Below, piece by piece: positions 34,741-45,829 of a DNA stretch of 64,000 bases. A program made the position numbers and the translations under genes. The notes beneath the pieces were generated by a model that worked only from the letters and a program-made list of their open reading frames with translations, did no database searches and was not told the DNA's origin. Numbering within the stretch: the stretch's first letter is position 1; every line of letters starts with the position of its first letter. This DNA comes from Hermatobates lingyangjiaoensis (lineage: Eukaryota > Arthropoda > Insecta > Hemiptera > Hermatobatidae). The stretch lies in assembly GCA_026182355.1 (NCBI GenBank), contig JAPFBL010000573.1, positions 83,501 through 147,500 on the forward strand, in the 5' to 3' direction.

Positions 34741-34888
34741 TAAATAATATAATAATAAATAATAATAATAATAATAATAAATAAATAATATAATAATAAT
34801 AATAATAATAATAATATAAATAATAATAATAATAATAATAATATATATAATAATAAATAATAATAATAATATAATAATAATAATAATA

Positions 34889-34920
<32 letters not shown>

Positions 34921-35088
34921 TAATAATAATAATTATAGTAATAATAATAATAATAATAATATATAATATAATAATAATGAATAATAATAATAATAATAAT
35001 GATAATAATGTAAAATGATAGATAATTAATGTTGAATGATGATGAATGAATGATAATGATGATGACGATGATGATAGATGATGATGAT

Positions 35089-35121
<33 letters not shown>

Positions 35122-35322
35122 TGATAGATGATGTGGTGTAATGATGATAAGATGATGATGAAGATGATGATGATGATGATGATGATGATGAGATGATGAT
35201 GATGATGATTTGTTTCTTATGACTGTAATGATGATTGTGATAATGATGATTATGGTAGATTGATGCTTATGATCATGTTTGATTATGGTGACTTGTATTA
35301 TGATGTATGCTGATTGACTGAT

Positions 35323-35392
<70 letters not shown>

Positions 35393-35395
35393 CAG
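33968..35395. repeat. Compound trinucleotide microsatellite, 1.4 kb
   Basis: (GAT)n and (ATT)n 33,968-34,340, interrupted (AAT)n about 34,345-35,030, then (GAT)n 35,030-35,395. Open frames coding poly-Asp, poly-Met or poly-Tyr here are artefacts. Confidence 0.96.
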
Positions 35396-36318
35396 AGACA
35401 TGATTATTGTGGTGGTTGTTGTTTTTCTGCGGATGATAGTGGTGACGATTAGTGTAAGTGTCTGCCGATTAAAATTCATTAATTAACACATTACAACTCG
35501 AACATTTCGTTAGATTTGTTAGAAAGAAGGCAAATAAAATATACGGATATATTTTCAGTTTTTTTTAAAATTAGACTAAGTAATGAAAAAATTATTTTTG
35601 AATAAATTGTGTTTATTTAAGAATTAATCTATACTTTATATCAATTAGCTTTAAATAATGAGTTACTTGAACAAAAATATTTGCCTTAGAAATTGACAAT
35701 GTACTCAAATTATATATAATTATGCACAAAAAAAACTGTTAAAACATTATAGGACTTCATTCACTTATGTATAAATATAAAGTATAGAAATTCGTTATTA
35801 TTTAAGAATTAAACCATAGTTAACCTGAATGCATATTTGTAGATATAATATAAATAAATTAGCTATATTTTCTTTGAAATTTAAAATTATTAAACAATTA
35901 GTAGAAATATTCAAAATTCATTCAAAAATTCAAAAAAAAACCAAACATTCTCTAAGTTTGTAACCAACTGATCCAATAGAACTATCAATAAATCTAGCAA
36001 GGTTTCGTCCTTTTTTTTTCTCTCGGTTTTGATAACTCACACATATAGGGCAAAGAAGGCGGTTTTCATCGATATTTTTTTATTTTTTCAAATCAATCTT
36101 TTCTTTTTTTTTTTCTTAAGGATAGGGTTTATATTTTCAAAGACTGTCTGTCTTTATCATGATGATGTTTTTCAATTGCATTAACCACTGAGCTAACTCG
36201 GCCACACTCGTTAATCTAAATATTGAAGATTATGATATGAAGAAATATACAGATGACTTTGTCATCATAAGAAGAAAAATACGTGATGATATTGCGTTTG
36301 ACCTTATATGAGTCAAAG
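35396..36318. other. Spacer with tRNA-SINE head relic
   Basis: At 36,178-36,207 the minus strand reads GTGGCCGAGTTAGCTCAGTG, the SINE tRNA head without a body. Remainder AT-rich, no gene seen. Confidence 0.5.
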
Positions 36319-36341
36319 GCGTAGGTCAGCGCTTCTCAATA

Positions 36342-36373
<32 letters not shown>

Positions 36374-36544
36374 CCACCACCTACTCTTCACCGCAACAAT
36401 AAATAATAGCATTTTCTGTAAAATTTTTATCAATATTGTTTTAATATTTTAGCATTATATAATTTTATTGTTATAATCTATTATATAATATAATATTCTA
36501 TATATATTCTATTATTCTAATTATTATTATTATTTTAACTATAT

Positions 36545-37150
36545 ATATACCAATTAAAATAAGCAGTGACACATAAACTGAAATACAACAAAGACTCACT
36601 TTTCAATATTTCGACCGTAATGGCGGTCGTCCTCAGGAGAAGAAGTGAGTTGACTGTCGTCCCTCCGTCAATTCAGAATGTGTAGACTTCTCAGGTCATT
36701 TTCTTGATAAAGTAATACAATATTTTTATTCAATTCTTCCCTGGTTAGCTTGAGGCTATGAGTATGATTATGACCTCCCACTCAATTCATGTAAATATTT
36801 CTTATTCTGTTAGGATGTTAATTGTCCCGAAAGAACACACGCAGAGCACCCATAGCCTCAAGCTAACCAGGGAAGAATTGAATAAAAATATTGTATTACT
36901 TTTTCAAGAAAATGACCTGAGAAGGCTACACATTCTGGAAGTGCTGTGCATAAGAGAAAAGAAGCCGAACCTGAACAACCAGACAACGAGCTTCTCAAGA
37001 ATATTAAAACTGCATGCAGGAACGTAAGATATTAAGTTTATTATGGTCGAAATATTGAAAAGTGAGTCTTTGTTGTGTTTCAGTTTATGTGTCACTGCTT
37101 ATTTCAATTGTTATCTGTCCTGCCGGACCGTTTTTCGTTTATCATGGTAT
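36545..37150. mobile_element. PLE family J, fold-back unit with GIY-YIG coding tail
   Basis: Left arm carries an intact minus-strand hammerhead core: CTGAGGA (36,636-36,630), stem II GACCG/CGGTC, GAAA (36,612-36,609), AATATT. The right arm retains GGTCGAAATATTGAAAAG only. AAGTGAGT, CAACAAAGACTCAC and CAGTGACACATAAACTG ends are inverted. A 36,675-36,760 segment is the reverse complement of 36,850-36,930 of the coding part. Ends with TGTCCTGCCGGACCG next to (TA)n. Confidence 0.87.
36758..37027 (+). pseudogene. PLE GIY-YIG endonuclease C-terminal fragment
   Basis: The frame ends KLTREELNKNIVLLF, LRRLHILEVLCIREKKPNLN and NQTTSFSRILKLHAGT then stop at 37,025-37,027. The segment ILEVLCIREKKPNLNNQ has the form of the C-terminal GIY-YIG block of Penelope-like elements (I-L-E-x-L-x-I-R-x-x-K-P-x-L-N), with the metal-binding Glu. 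The GIY and YIG motifs and the reverse transcriptase are absent, and the first 30 codons overlap the inverted segment, so the true start is unknown. It sits 5' of a tail with a ribozyme remnant, as expected for a PLE 3' end. Confidence 0.75.
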
Positions 37151-37156
37151 ATATAT

Positions 37157-37320
37157 ATATATATATATTTCTATTATACAATATAATATAATTTGACTGG
37201 GGTGAATGTGCAATTTCACTTTATTGTAGTATGCGAAAAAAAATATTCCCCAAGAACACTGCAACTCTATTATATAATATATTATATATTATATAATATA
37301 TAATACATTACCCCCCACCC
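37157..37320. repeat. AT microsatellite and palindromic ATATTATATAAT tract
   Basis: Lies inside the right part of the hAT element; low complexity. Confidence 0.8.
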
Positions 37321-37726
37321 CCTCTATCAAGGGATGTATGCTCCACTATACGAAAAGTACTGGCGTAGGTCAATATTCATAATAAAACAAGAAAATTAGA
37401 TGTGGTTAAATCCAAAAAACCTTTTGTGACATGCAGTAATTTTATACAATGAATGAATGAAGACGAAACTAAGTAGAATAAAAGTGGTTAACAGAAATAA
37501 AGATTATAACAAAAAAAAATGAATAAAGATTTAAACGAAGGATTTATTCTAATATGTGGTATATCCAGCAGGATTTTGTTCTCTTAACTAACACTTATTC
37601 AAGCTTCAAATTAAATTTATAAAAATAATGGAAATTTGGAATAGAAGACGCGGAAACCTTTGATACTATTTTATCAAATATTATTGCCTGCATATGAGGC
37701 GATCGCCTTTAAGAAGGCGATTTATT

Positions 37727-37965
37727 CAATCCATGAATAAATAATATTAGGAGTTTGTTTATAAAAAAAAAAACAAAAAAAAATCAAAATAAAGCAAAAC
37801 AAAATTTGTATCATAAATGAAGAAGGATGGCATCCATTAGAGGTGATTTTCTTTTTACTTTACTATGATTGAAGTATAACAATGCAAATAACCTGTTTGG
37901 AGTTGTTGACGGTTTTTTATATTTAAGTCTCAGAACACATTTCTTAAATAAGGTAATGATGATGA
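37727..37965 (+). repeat. ~240-bp direct repeat, copy 2
   Basis: Matches 33,748-33,985 (TGCAAATAACCTGTTTGGAG, CTTTACTATGA, GGCATCCATTAGAGGTGATT). It is preceded by the palindromic GGCGATCGCC block at 37,698 instead of the GC-rich segment found before copy 1. Confidence 0.9.
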
Positions 37966-37974
37966 TGATTATGA

Positions 37975-38026
<52 letters not shown>

Positions 38027-38090
38027 GATGATGATGATGATGATGATGATGATGTGATGATGATGATGATGATGATTATGATTATTATTT
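37966..38090. repeat. (GTT)n(GAT)n microsatellite
   Basis: Trinucleotide tract directly after the direct repeat, parallel to that after copy 1. Confidence 0.95.
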
Positions 38091-38481
38091 TATGAAATCA
38101 TAAAAAAATTTTTGGTAAACACCAATGACCTCGACCAACGAATATATCCGTTCACTATAGTGCACTACGTCGTTACGAGCAGTTCCAGACCAGAGGCCTT
38201 CTACTGCTTGCTTACTCTGCCACTATAACTTGGAATGTTAGTAATTCATGTCAGATATTAAGTTCGTCTGTACAGTAATGACGTCGTATTCGCGGTCATG
38301 TGGTCTTGTTAGTCAATGGTTTTCAATGTTTTTAGTCATCAGTTGGAAAAGTAGTCAGATAGTCAGTGGATGAAGTAATTGTTCAGTGAGGTGGTGGTTA
38401 GAGGTGGTTGGTGGCAGGATTTATAGTTTGTACAAGGAGGTTTCGATGAGTAGGTAGTTTATTGTTTTCATTGGTAGTAAG

Positions 38482-38634
38482 TCAGGTGATGTAACTATCT
38501 ATGGATTCCATTTTCAAATCATGGTGAGTATCAACATTACGGGCGTACCAAGGAGCCCTGGCTATAAGGCGGGCACACTTATTTTGAACAATCTGGATAC
38601 AAGCCTTGTTCCAGCTGGTGCAGCTCTGAATCCA
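38482..38634 (-). pseudogene. Jockey-like LINE ORF2 C-terminal relic
   Basis: 50 codons between stops: WIQSCTSWNKACIQIVQNKC, ARLIARAPWYARNV, DTHHDLKMESIDSYIT. The pattern I-Q-x-x-Q-N-K-x-x-R-x-I-x-x-A-P-W-Y-x-x-N-x-x-x-H-x-D-L is the hallmark segment C-terminal to the reverse transcriptase in Jockey-clade LINEs. The reverse transcriptase itself is gone. The sequence toward 38,100 may be the 3' end of the same element. Confidence 0.8.
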
Positions 38635-38639
38635 TTAGT

Positions 38640-39110
38640 CATAAATCATTGTCAAACAAGTAACTCATGCCGTGCACATGAGTTTCAATGAGATTCAGGT
38701 GCTCAATTTAATAAAAACACATCTAATTATTCTAAACCAATGTTCCTAAGTTTTTTAAACCGATAAAATTTAAATAGTCATAATAAAACGACTGAAATCA
38801 TAAAATTGTTTATCTTTATATTTATTAATACAATGTCATTGTGGTTGATATTATAACTGGCCAAACCTGCATTAAAATTAAACCAATATTCAATTGTTCG
38901 TTCACGAGTTTTGTACGATGTTTTCTTACAGTAAACTTAAATGTAGGCCACTCCAAGTTTTTTTCATTGAAGAATTGCTGTTTTTTCTGTAATTTTTGAA
39001 CTGTAAATTTATATTAGCTCCGTAGAATTAAAAATACATATATCAGTGAGGAGGATTTTCAATTTTCAATTCTATAATGGATATTCAGTAACATTAATAT
39101 AAATGATTTT
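38640..39110. other. AT-rich spacer, no gene seen
   Basis: Contains a diverged copy of the GTAGGCCACTCCAAGTTT motif near 38,945. Confidence 0.45.
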
Positions 39111-39111
39111 T

Positions 39112-39460
39112 TTTTTTAAATTCACAGAAGGGGTTCTTGAAAATTTTGGTCATAAACATACAACTCCTGATTATATGCGCTGATTATCTAATGCTCCTGA
39201 TTATCAGGAGTTGTATGTTTATGACCAAAATCATGAACAGATAAGCAACACTATTACAAAACTAATTCTGGGAGGATACCTTTACAGAGTGCTCTGTATC
39301 CGTGGATGTATTTATCTTGCTTTACTTATGTCGTTAATAAATTTGTTTTTTAGCTTTAAAAATGCCTAACAACTTTTGGCGAAACGTCGGTTTATAATCA
39401 GGAGTAGTATGTTTATGACCAAAATCCTCAAGAACTCCTTCTGTGAATTTGAAATATCAG
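39112..39460. mobile_element. PLE-like fold-back unit, family L
   Basis: Inverted ends TTCACAGAAGGGGTTCTTGA and reverse complement at 39,435-39,455, with TTTGGTCATAAACATACAAC in three places. The ribozyme-like side reads TGGCGAAACGTCGG near 39,388, but no CTGANGA is present. Confidence 0.6.
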
Positions 39461-39489
39461 TGGTCGAGAAGCCATATCAAAATTTGTTT

Positions 39490-40100
39490 TTTTTTTAGTT
39501 TATATTTTATTCCAGTCTGTTGTCTTTAATCCACTGTGTATTACAAGCATCAAAGTTAAATTCTACACAATACTTCTTTCATTTACACTACAAAATACTT
39601 ATTTTAGCTTATTTTACATTAATTCATAATTCTACAATATAATAATTTGTTTTTTGTTTTCTTATATGTCTACATCAGTGGTTCTTAACCTGTGTTCGAT
39701 CGAACCCTAGGTGTTTGAAGAGTTGGTCTCAGGGGTTCGGCGGAGCCTCCACCAAGGAGGTCAACAGCAGAAGTCACACTGATTTGCACGTATGTAATTT
39801 GTTGTGATTTCATGTATTGTGTTGGTTTTGTTCTTTGAACAAGATAATATTAATGCACGGTTCATTTTTTGCAACATAAAAAAAACATAAGCCTATGACT
39901 TGAATTTGAAAAAAATCATATTTTATTTTTCACTAAAGAAGGGTTCGATGAATGCGCTTATGAAACTGGTAGGGTTCGGTACCCCCAAAAGGTTAAGAAT
40001 CTCTGGTCTACATTGTACAAAAGTTTCACAAATTCTTTGTACTGTCGTTCTATTATAAATGATGATTAGTCAGTTTCTTTGTGGTGGTTACAATTTGACT
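39490..40100 (+). repeat. Dispersed repeat R1, interrupted by hAT
   Basis: Matches 28,065-28,330 from ATTTTATTCCAG to TTATATGTCTACA, then resumes after the insertion with CTACATTGTACAAAAGTTTC. Confidence 0.8.
39676..40005. mobile_element. hAT-type MITE with perfect 8-bp duplication
   Basis: CAGTGGTTCTTAACCTG at left and GGTTAAGAATCTCTG at right are classical hAT terminal inverted repeats. The 8-bp duplication GTCTACAT is perfect at 39,668-39,675 and 40,006-40,013. 330 bp, noncoding, inserted in repeat R1. Confidence 0.95.
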
Positions 40101-40104
40101 AAAA

Positions 40105-40685
40105 TAAAGTAAACTAAAAGGATTCAAGATCGTTTTGCTATTATCTTTTATGAAGTTTTTTCAAGGGATGAATTATTCAGTGTTGCTCCCTTGAAGGGTC
40201 ATTGATTTGAACCCTACACTTGCATCCCTTATATGCAGAGGGTGGTAGAAGAGGAATGTACATTTGTTTTCATTGAACAGACTTAAAAATATATAACTTA
40301 CAGGATACTGAAATAAAAATTAGGTTGATTATCATTCTTTATTATGAGAACTACCCTCATTTTTATAAAGACAGACACAGAATGTGGCTAAAACACGTAA
40401 AAAAACATTTATCTGTGTTTGCCGAATCCATCGTGTAACTGAAAGCTCGATGGATCAAAACTGATTATTTTTATTAAAAACACAGATCAAACTAAGGAGC
40501 TAAGCAGTTAATGTGATTGTCTTATTAAACCAGTTCCCGATTATCTCCATCAAACAGAGTGAATCAGACAGTTTAAACTTTGAAAAAAAAAAATAACTAC
40601 ATAAAATACTTGATTCCATTTCAACTGTTCTAACAATTTATGTTTTCTAATATTAATAATATATTAGTTACTTGTATAAGTAAAA
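40105..40685. other. AT-rich spacer, no gene seen
   Basis: No repeat or exon recognised. Confidence 0.5.
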
Positions 40686-40689
40686 ATAG

Positions 40690-40875
40690 CTACTTGTTGT
40701 TTCACTGGACCAACAACCCGTCAGTACCATATCCTTGGTGTCTTCCTGATGATGAACACAAAGTGTTTGAAACGCGTTGAATCCACTGTGTTTCATTTGT
40801 GTGGAGACTTTTGTTTGTTTATCCATTTTACCTCAGAATGAGTAAATACCACACAATTACGGATTGCACAACAAA
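40690..40875 (+). mobile_element. PLE-type unit, family C2, canonical hammerhead core
   Basis: CTGATGA (40,746-40,752), stem II GAACAC/GTGTTT with loop AAA, GAAA (40,769-40,772), palindrome ACGCGT (40,772-40,777). Followed by GTGTGGAGACTTTTGTTTGT, AATGAGTAAATACCAC and GATTGCACAAC, the family end. Only the right half is present. Confidence 0.9.
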
Positions 40876-41075
40876 TGATTTAATAATATATTGTTTAAAA
40901 GTTGTATATTTTCATATTTATACTGAGTTTTTAAGTCTGTTGGAAACCTTTTGAATTATGGTTATTAAATTTTCTTTTTATTTAAATTTATCAAATTTAC
41001 ATAATTTTTAATTTTAATTACAATTTAAGAAATTTATTTAATATCTATTCGACTCGACTCACTCATACACAGACA

Positions 41076-41079
<4 letters not shown>

Positions 41080-41155
<76 letters not shown>

Positions 41156-41400
41156 GTGTGTTCTCTAATCGGGGTTCGGTCAATTTTTCAGGATAAAAAA
41201 TCAAACTCTCGTTGCCAACGTTTCGGTTTTAAAACCGGAAATAAAACCGAAACGTTGGCAACGAGAGTTTGATTTTTTATCCTGGAAAATTGACCGAACC
41301 CCGATTAGAGAACACAACTATTCTATCTAACGGTCGATATATTATTGAATCTGTTTTATATATATATAAACAAACAAACGCACACACACACATACATATG
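41080..41400. mobile_element. PLE family I perfect palindrome in dinucleotide repeats
   Basis: (CA)n(TA)n(GT)n at 41,082-41,155, then arms of about 75 bp (TTCTCTAATCGGGGTTCGGT ... CCAACGTTTCGGTTTT and its reverse complement) with a loop of about 12 bp. AACGTT sits after GAA as in other family I units; CTGANGA is missing. Confidence 0.75.
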
Positions 41401-41509
41401 CCACACATATATACAGGTGTATCTATCCCAACGGTGGTTTAATAGAAGATCCATACATTAGTTATATTCGAATTTTTTCTTTATAGTAACACTGTTAGTG
41501 AAGTAAAAA

Positions 41510-42130
41510 CACCTAATTTTACAGGTGGTTTTACCCTTATTCTGTTTGCTAGCGGGTTAGATGGTGGTGTTTAGTACGAGGGGAGACATATTTTGGATGG
41601 CTGTGTCGTGTGAAGGATTGCCTTGTGACGCTCTAACAAGCCGACTGTTGGCTATAAGCGGAAGGAAGCCGCTGCCCTTCCCTTTTGGGTTAGCCCACAT
41701 AAATCTCTTTGGCAAGAGGAAGGCGTGAAGTTGTTGTCTTTGACAGGCCGACCGACCTAACCACCTCTTCCTTTTGGCAAACGTCGGCTGGCTTCAAGTA
41801 GCTAGCAGGTGGAGCGGCACTAATTGGGCGGCACTTGTGTCTTGTTTGCTAGTGACGTCACTAATTCGTCAGAGGGGTGGATTTCACACCCCCCCCCCCC
41901 CCTGCACCCTCATCCCAACCCAAATATCAGAAAAACTCCCTTGGAAACATCCCTCGGGTGTCAGGTTACTTCACACCCACAAATCGCATTGTTTTTTTTT
42001 TTCTTTCCTTGGAGACCTCAGCCAAATGGTCTATTTGGAGAGACAGATGTGACTTTCATGGACTTACGACATCACCCTCTTTGCATCTCAATATCCTTAA
42101 ACTGATATACACTTAAACACTTCACAGATT
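41510..42130 (+). other. GC-rich block, possible LTR or unclassified repeat
   Basis: TTTGCTAGCGGGTTAG at 41,548 and TTTGCTAGTGACGTCAC at 41,847, a TATAAGCGG at 41,655, and a poly-C run at 41,889. Overlapping open frames (41,774-42,116) have no motif. Not assigned. Confidence 0.25.
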
Positions 42131-42599
42131 TTGAATAATTTTTTTGACAAGTCCACGAGCACAATATGGTAACAACACCAACTATCAGCCTCTAAACTCC
42201 CTAACTTCGCAATATGGCAAACTGAAAGTAAATAATTATTGGTTTTTATTAATCATTTTAATTCTGTATTTGCAGAACAACCCAACTTTTAACAGTATAA
42301 GGATAGCTATGGGGATATTATCAAATTTAACAGTTCTCAAACACCAAATAGTCGGAAATAAGCCATCACACAGCAGCCCTTATAATAGTTTCAGAAGAGA
42401 TGACCCAATACCGAAATGTTTTTTTTTTTATGAATTTAGGTAAAAACCCATCAATCTCGGGGTTCTTATGGCCTTCTTGACGATTGAGAGGAATCTTTAC
42501 ATCCTGAAAGCTTCAAACACGTCAAGGAGATAAGGTCAAAAAATCTAATAGCAGAAAAAATCAGTCTCGCATAAATATTTTAACTTTATGGTAAGTCTG

Positions 42600-42975
42600 A
42601 ATGTTGGGGCCAGGGTAGCTCAATCGCAGAGTGTTCACATCTGGACTGGTAGATCTGAGGTCTATACCCAATCCGGCTCTTCGTTTATTCACGAGAGAGA
42701 TGTCAAAATCTGATTCCTTCGTCACTTGGAGATGACGTTAAGCCGTCGGTCCTGAGCCTGTACAATGCCAGGTACTTGTTCATGATCCCTAGTCTAAATA
42801 CACTTGAGTTAGTCAAAATTTAGGACTCCCCAATGTAGCATCAATCTTCTTTCTGTTGTATCACAACGAGCCGTATGTTCGGCCTATGTGTATTCCCTTG
42901 TGGGACAGCCACTGAAGTCTACAGTGTTGCCTACTACTCGATATAATACGGGGTTATATACAAGCATATTATCAG
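42600..42975 (+). mobile_element. tRNA-headed SINE, diverged subfamily
   Basis: GGGGCCAGGGTAGCTCAATC head, degenerate B box GGTCTATACCC, ACGTTAAGCCGTCGGTCC body, AATTTAGGACTCC, ATGTTCGGCCTATGTG, ending TGTTGCCTACTACTCG. Same subfamily as 32,460-32,800. A further tail fragment lies at 43,000-43,090. Confidence 0.85.
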
Positions 42976-43099
42976 TGCTACTAAGGTATGAGACGATTGG
43001 TACACTGAAAACACTTAAGTTAGGCAAAATTCTAGACTTCCAATGTACGTGGTATCATAAAAGGGTAATCTTTAGTTACAATATGTGTCCTTTCGTAAT

Positions 43100-43920
43100 A
43101 CATCCACTTCTACGTAACATAACCTAATATAACGTAATATAAACGTAATATAAATATAACATAACCTAATATAATATAAAAGGGTTAATAAAATAAACAG
43201 TAATTATATATTTCTTTTATTCAGCCAAGTAAGAATATTATTGCACGAAATAAATACCAATAATATTTATTGCAATATTAACTGAAGTGTACAGGAATAG
43301 TACATCATTGGACGGCTGTATATGCAAGGTAGGAAACACTGCACTTTACATTTACAGAATTCACATTTTATTTTGTAAACAACAAACAGGTGATCGACTA
43401 AAATCTTATAAAAGAAAGAACTTCCATTAAATATCTGTTTCAAATTACAGGTAGATATATATACAACATTTTATATTAGAGATATATGTATATTCTAATT
43501 TCAAGCAACTATATACAATTTATTTACAACTAATTTCTGTACAAAATTTACTAAATATCTTAAAAATTAAGTTTAATTAAATAATAATTTATAATTTTTT
43601 TTTTTTATAAATGGGACTAGTTATCGCAACAATGTGTTTGTCAAGAGAGTAATTTAAACACAATAAAGAATTATGTATCTATATATATATATCTATATTA
43701 ATTTAATAAAAAAAGCAATTAAAATGTCTTTGAACTTTCCTATTTTTCTATTATCATTGTCGTGGTTATATCAATGCAGCGTCATCAGTGTTTATTTCGA
43801 AATGTTTAGTCATGTCAACCTATAAACCGCAATGAGGAATACTGAAATGTGACAAATAACTTATAGATTGAATACAGATTATCGTAACGTTCATTTGGTA
43901 TTCGTGTTATATATATATAT
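43100..43920. other. AT-rich spacer, no gene seen
   Basis: 43,115-43,175 repeats ACCTAATATAACGTAATATA-like units; remainder unremarkable. Confidence 0.5.
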
Positions 43921-43924
43921 ATAT

Positions 43925-44225
43925 ATAAAACAGTTCAAAATTAAAGGTAGGTAGCACACAAAGTAAAAAACACTTGCAAACTCAAATTTGTGGGCAATTC
44001 GTCTTCAGGAGAAAAGAGAAAGGGAGACCAAGCACGTTGTAGATGCAACGGCTGGTAACCCTAGACGTTATTAGCCGTTGCGTCTACAACGTGCTTGGTC
44101 TGCCTTTCTCTTTTCTCCTGAAGACGGATAGCCCGAAAATTTGAGTTTCTAAGTGTGTTTCTTTACTTTGTGTGCCATCTATCTTCAATTTTGAACTGTT
44201 ATTGTGTTCACTTTGGATCGTCTTT
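43925..44225. mobile_element. PLE-type fold-back unit, family E
   Basis: The plus core is intact: CTGAAGA (44,118-44,124), short stem II, GAAA (44,135-44,138), AATTT. The minus half carries CTGAAGA but TTTGTGGG at the GAAA side is altered. Ends ACTTTGGATCGTCTTTCCG, the shared tail. Confidence 0.83.
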
Positions 44226-44254
44226 CCGTTTATTAAGTATATATATTATATACA

Positions 44255-44455
44255 AAATTGTCACAATAACACGTGATATAAATATTCAGGTAACTCACTA
44301 CAAATGAATGGAGATAGTCCCTCTGAGGCCTTTCGTTTTCACGTCGTCAGAGGGCAAGTGAACTTGTATTCACTTGCTCTCTGACGACGTGAAAACTAAA
44401 GGTCTCAGAGTGACTATCTTCATTCATTTGTGGTGAGTTACCTGAATATATATAT
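44255..44455. mobile_element. PLE-type fold-back unit, family F
   Basis: Minus core: CTGACGA (44,350-44,344), short stem II, GAAA (44,334-44,331), AGGCCT palindrome. The plus copy has CTGACGA (44,381-44,387) but TAAA. Ends TTCAGGTAACTCAC are inverted. Confidence 0.8.
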
Positions 44456-44459
44456 ATAA

Positions 44460-44580
44460 TAATAATAAATGAAACGGTCCAACGGACTTTTAAATAAAAA
44501 AGTGAGTTATTCCTGTGTCTATCTGTGCGCTTTCTTTTTTAATTTGTTTTTATATATATTTATATACATGTCGAAAACTT
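44460..44580. mobile_element. Short PLE tail fragment
   Basis: AACGGTCCAACGGACTTTTA carries the GTCC...GGAC hairpin of PLE tails, with no ribozyme. Confidence 0.45.
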
Positions 44581-44684
44581 GGTGAAAGAAATAGTTTAAA
44601 TCTACTTCTCTCACTTAGGTGGTAAGACAAACCCTCAGGAATCTTATAACATATATACATACATATATATATATATATATATAA

Positions 44685-44893
44685 AGATTTTACATAAACA
44701 CGTGAAATAACAATCAATGATCAAACCACAATATGAAATGAGAAAACAAGACTATGATCTTTCAAACGTAACAAGCGGTCTTCGTCAGAGTCAAAAACCC
44801 AACTATTCATTTGGGGTTTTGACTCTGACGAAGACCGTTTGTTACGGTTGGAAGATCTTAGTCTTGTCCAATTTCATACTGTGGTTTGATCAT

Positions 44894-44900
<7 letters not shown>
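44685..44900. mobile_element. PLE-type fold-back unit, family B
   Basis: AAAGATTTTACATAAACACG to TTTGATCATTG. Plus CTGACGA at 44,824-44,830 but GGAA in place of GAAA. The minus half is well preserved. Followed by (TA)n to 44,951. Confidence 0.85.
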
Positions 44901-44954
<54 letters not shown>

Positions 44955-45155
44955 GAAAACGATCCAAAACGGACAGCAATATTTTAAATTCAGCATGTAA
45001 CCTGCACCAAAAAAACACACTTACAGCTTCTAATTGTTTGATTCAATTGCCTGAGAGAGAGCGAAGAGAAGGAAACCAAACGTACTACAAAGGGGCTGTA
45101 AGCAATTAAAAAAAATAGTTGACACCAAAAATTAGAACCTGTCAGTGTTTTTCCA
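44955..45155. mobile_element. PLE family G, decayed
   Basis: GATCCAAAACGGACAGC, CACACTTACAG and AAAATTAGAACCTGTCAGTG recall family G. The core is CCTGAGAG-like and broken. Confidence 0.5.
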
Positions 45156-45159
45156 TTTA

Positions 45160-45813
45160 TTTTTGTTTCTATACTAATTTTAACGTATTTTGACAGTTGG
45201 ATTTTGCCTTTTCACTGTACCACTTTTTTTCTTGATGGCGATATTTCAAAAGGGTAGAAATTATTGATTTTTCTGTTTTTAAAAGATATTCATAACTATA
45301 TTCAAGAAAATATCACAAACTTAATAAAATTATGTAGGTAGTTACTTAAAAAAAAAATCTAAGGTTGTTCGTAGTAATTCGTCAAAAAACGTAATATTCT
45401 TCGAAAGATTTGTTTAAAGAAAACATAAGGTCTTATAAGTTTTTCATTTTTAATGAAGTTGCTCTCATTAATAATAAATTGTTGGTCTCTTTAACGTGTT
45501 TTTAGTGTAATATGTAAAACCTCTGCATATATATAAATTTATATTGAACTATTTACAAAAAAAAACTAGTAAAAAAATGTATTCATAAAGGATATTTTGG
45601 AATTTTCAAAAAAAACGTAAAATCTATTACCTATTTCAACTGATTAATAATCCATTTGAAATAATTTAAAAGTTTGACATTTATAGCATTCTTTTTCAAT
45701 TAGAAATAATAATTTTATGATTTTTACTAGTAATATTTACAACCTATTTTGAATTTATTTATTTTGAATGAATTTTACTTAGAATGGTTTTAATGGATTG
45801 TGTCAAGAATTAT
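45160..45813. other. AT-rich spacer, no gene seen
   Basis: No repeat or exon recognised. Confidence 0.5.
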
Positions 45814-45829
45814 TCTGTATTATATAAAA

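Larger units (their letters stand above)
36327..37362. mobile_element. hAT-type element with 8-bp duplication, hosting a PLE
   Basis: Perfect 8-bp duplication GCGTAGGT at 36,319-36,326 and 37,363-37,370. Termini CAGCGCTTCTCAAT and (reverse complement of the right end) CAGTACTTTTCGTA match at most positions, as in hAT elements. The interior has a long poly-C run (36,347-36,367) and CCCCCCACCCCC near 37,311. No transposase: a non-autonomous element enlarged by the PLE insertion at 36,545-37,150. Confidence 0.82.

Noticed and set aside
42144..42443. 99-codon plus-strand frame
   Set aside because: Low-complexity Asn/Ser/Leu composition, no motif, no splice or promoter support.
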